Source: Verrucomicrobiota bacterium (lineage in GTDB: Bacteria; Verrucomicrobiota; Verrucomicrobiia; Chthoniobacterales; UBA10450). Taken from it: a DNA stretch of 5,360 bases. Below, one piece after another: positions 5,138-5,360 of the stretch. The position numbers and the translations under genes are program-made. Under the pieces are notes generated by a model that was not told the origin of the DNA, did not search any database, and saw only the letters and a list, made by a program, of their open reading frames with translations. The DNA lies in contig QHOM01000325.1 of assembly GCA_003218785.1 (NCBI GenBank), positions 1 through 5,360 on the forward strand. The letters are read 5' to 3'. Numbering within the stretch: position 1 is the stretch's first letter; every line of letters starts with the position of its first letter.

Positions 5138-5360
5138 TCACGGAGTTTTCCCTTCCTCTGGGAATCGTCCTTCGTCGAAATCGATCAAGTCGGGAATCGT
5201 GGCAATGTCAGCGCGACCCGCGATGCCATGTTTGCGCTTTGCCTCCTCCAAGTTTGGCGTAGCAAAATCGCGCCAGCCCAGCTTCGAGCCGAAGGCATTC
5301 CACACCATAATGTCACCTTCATTGGCTCGTCGGCCTTTCTCAAAACACCACTCAAGAATT
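5138..5360 (-). CDS. C-terminal end of an unrecognised protein (5' end outside the window)
   Basis: The frame is open from the right edge (first full codon ATT 5359-5357) to TGA 5140-5138, giving 73 residues. The sequence has normal protein character: ILEWCFEKGRRANEGDIMVW, then NAFGSKLGWRDFATPNLEEA, then a lysine-rich KRKHGI, and an acidic tail (ATIPDLIDFDEGRFPEEGKTP). I do not recognise a family. There is an internal ATG at 5308 (M-V-W-N-A-F), but the frame continues smoothly upstream of it, so a longer gene is more likely. Its stop lies about 12-17 bp before the candidate TTG starts of the lipoprotein gene, so the two are probably in the same transcription unit. Confidence 0.6.
   Translation of the reverse strand, partial: ILEWCFEKGRRANEGDIMVWNAFGSKLGWRDFATPNLEEAKRKHGIAGRADIATIPDLIDFDEGRFPEEGKTP

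Overview
The window looks like moderately GC-rich bacterial chromosome with tightly packed genes. Most products carry Sec or lipoprotein-type export signals: a MetX-like hydrolase, a second alpha/beta hydrolase, an M28 metallopeptidase and a small lipoprotein. There is no phage, plasmid, transposase, CRISPR, rRNA or tRNA signal. The gene style (TTG starts, many exported hydrolases, an M28 peptidase with an inserted PA domain) suits a free-living soil or freshwater bacterium of the Verrucomicrobiota/Acidobacteriota kind. That placement is an impression from gene style only.

Layout. (1) Bases 1-981, minus strand: a small single-pass membrane protein split by a frameshift, followed after one base by an exported MetX-like alpha/beta hydrolase that runs off the left edge. 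(2) Bases 1005-1778, plus strand: an intact 2OG-Fe(II) oxygenase, divergent from the membrane protein with only 23 bp between the start codons. (3) Bases 1803-5360, minus strand: a compact co-directional run read right to left. It holds the C-terminal end of an unrecognised protein, a small lipoprotein with a damaged 5' end, a SAM methyltransferase lacking the usual N-terminal helix region, a complete M28 zinc aminopeptidase/carboxypeptidase, and an alpha/beta hydrolase whose C-terminal third has been replaced by an M28 tail.

The most notable feature is that chimera. The last 66 codons of the M28 gene (2561-2761) and of the hydrolase gene (1803-2003) form an ungapped direct repeat, 27 mismatches in 201 bp by hand count (about 87% identity), with the same stop codon. 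The hydrolase keeps its oxyanion HG and its nucleophile GNSLGG but has lost the part that normally carries the cap, the catalytic acid and the catalytic His. It has gained the M28 HHTxxD zinc-ligand segment, without the other zinc ligands.

Three other genes also look altered: one internal frameshift (near 681), one lipoprotein signal peptide lying out of frame (5020-5126), and one methyltransferase joined four codons after its neighbour's stop. Together they suggest either gene decay and deletion in this segment or indel errors in the assembly. The 87% repeat divergence argues that the chimera is not an assembly artefact. I see no clear new multi-gene system; the unusual content is the pattern of rearranged and broken genes.
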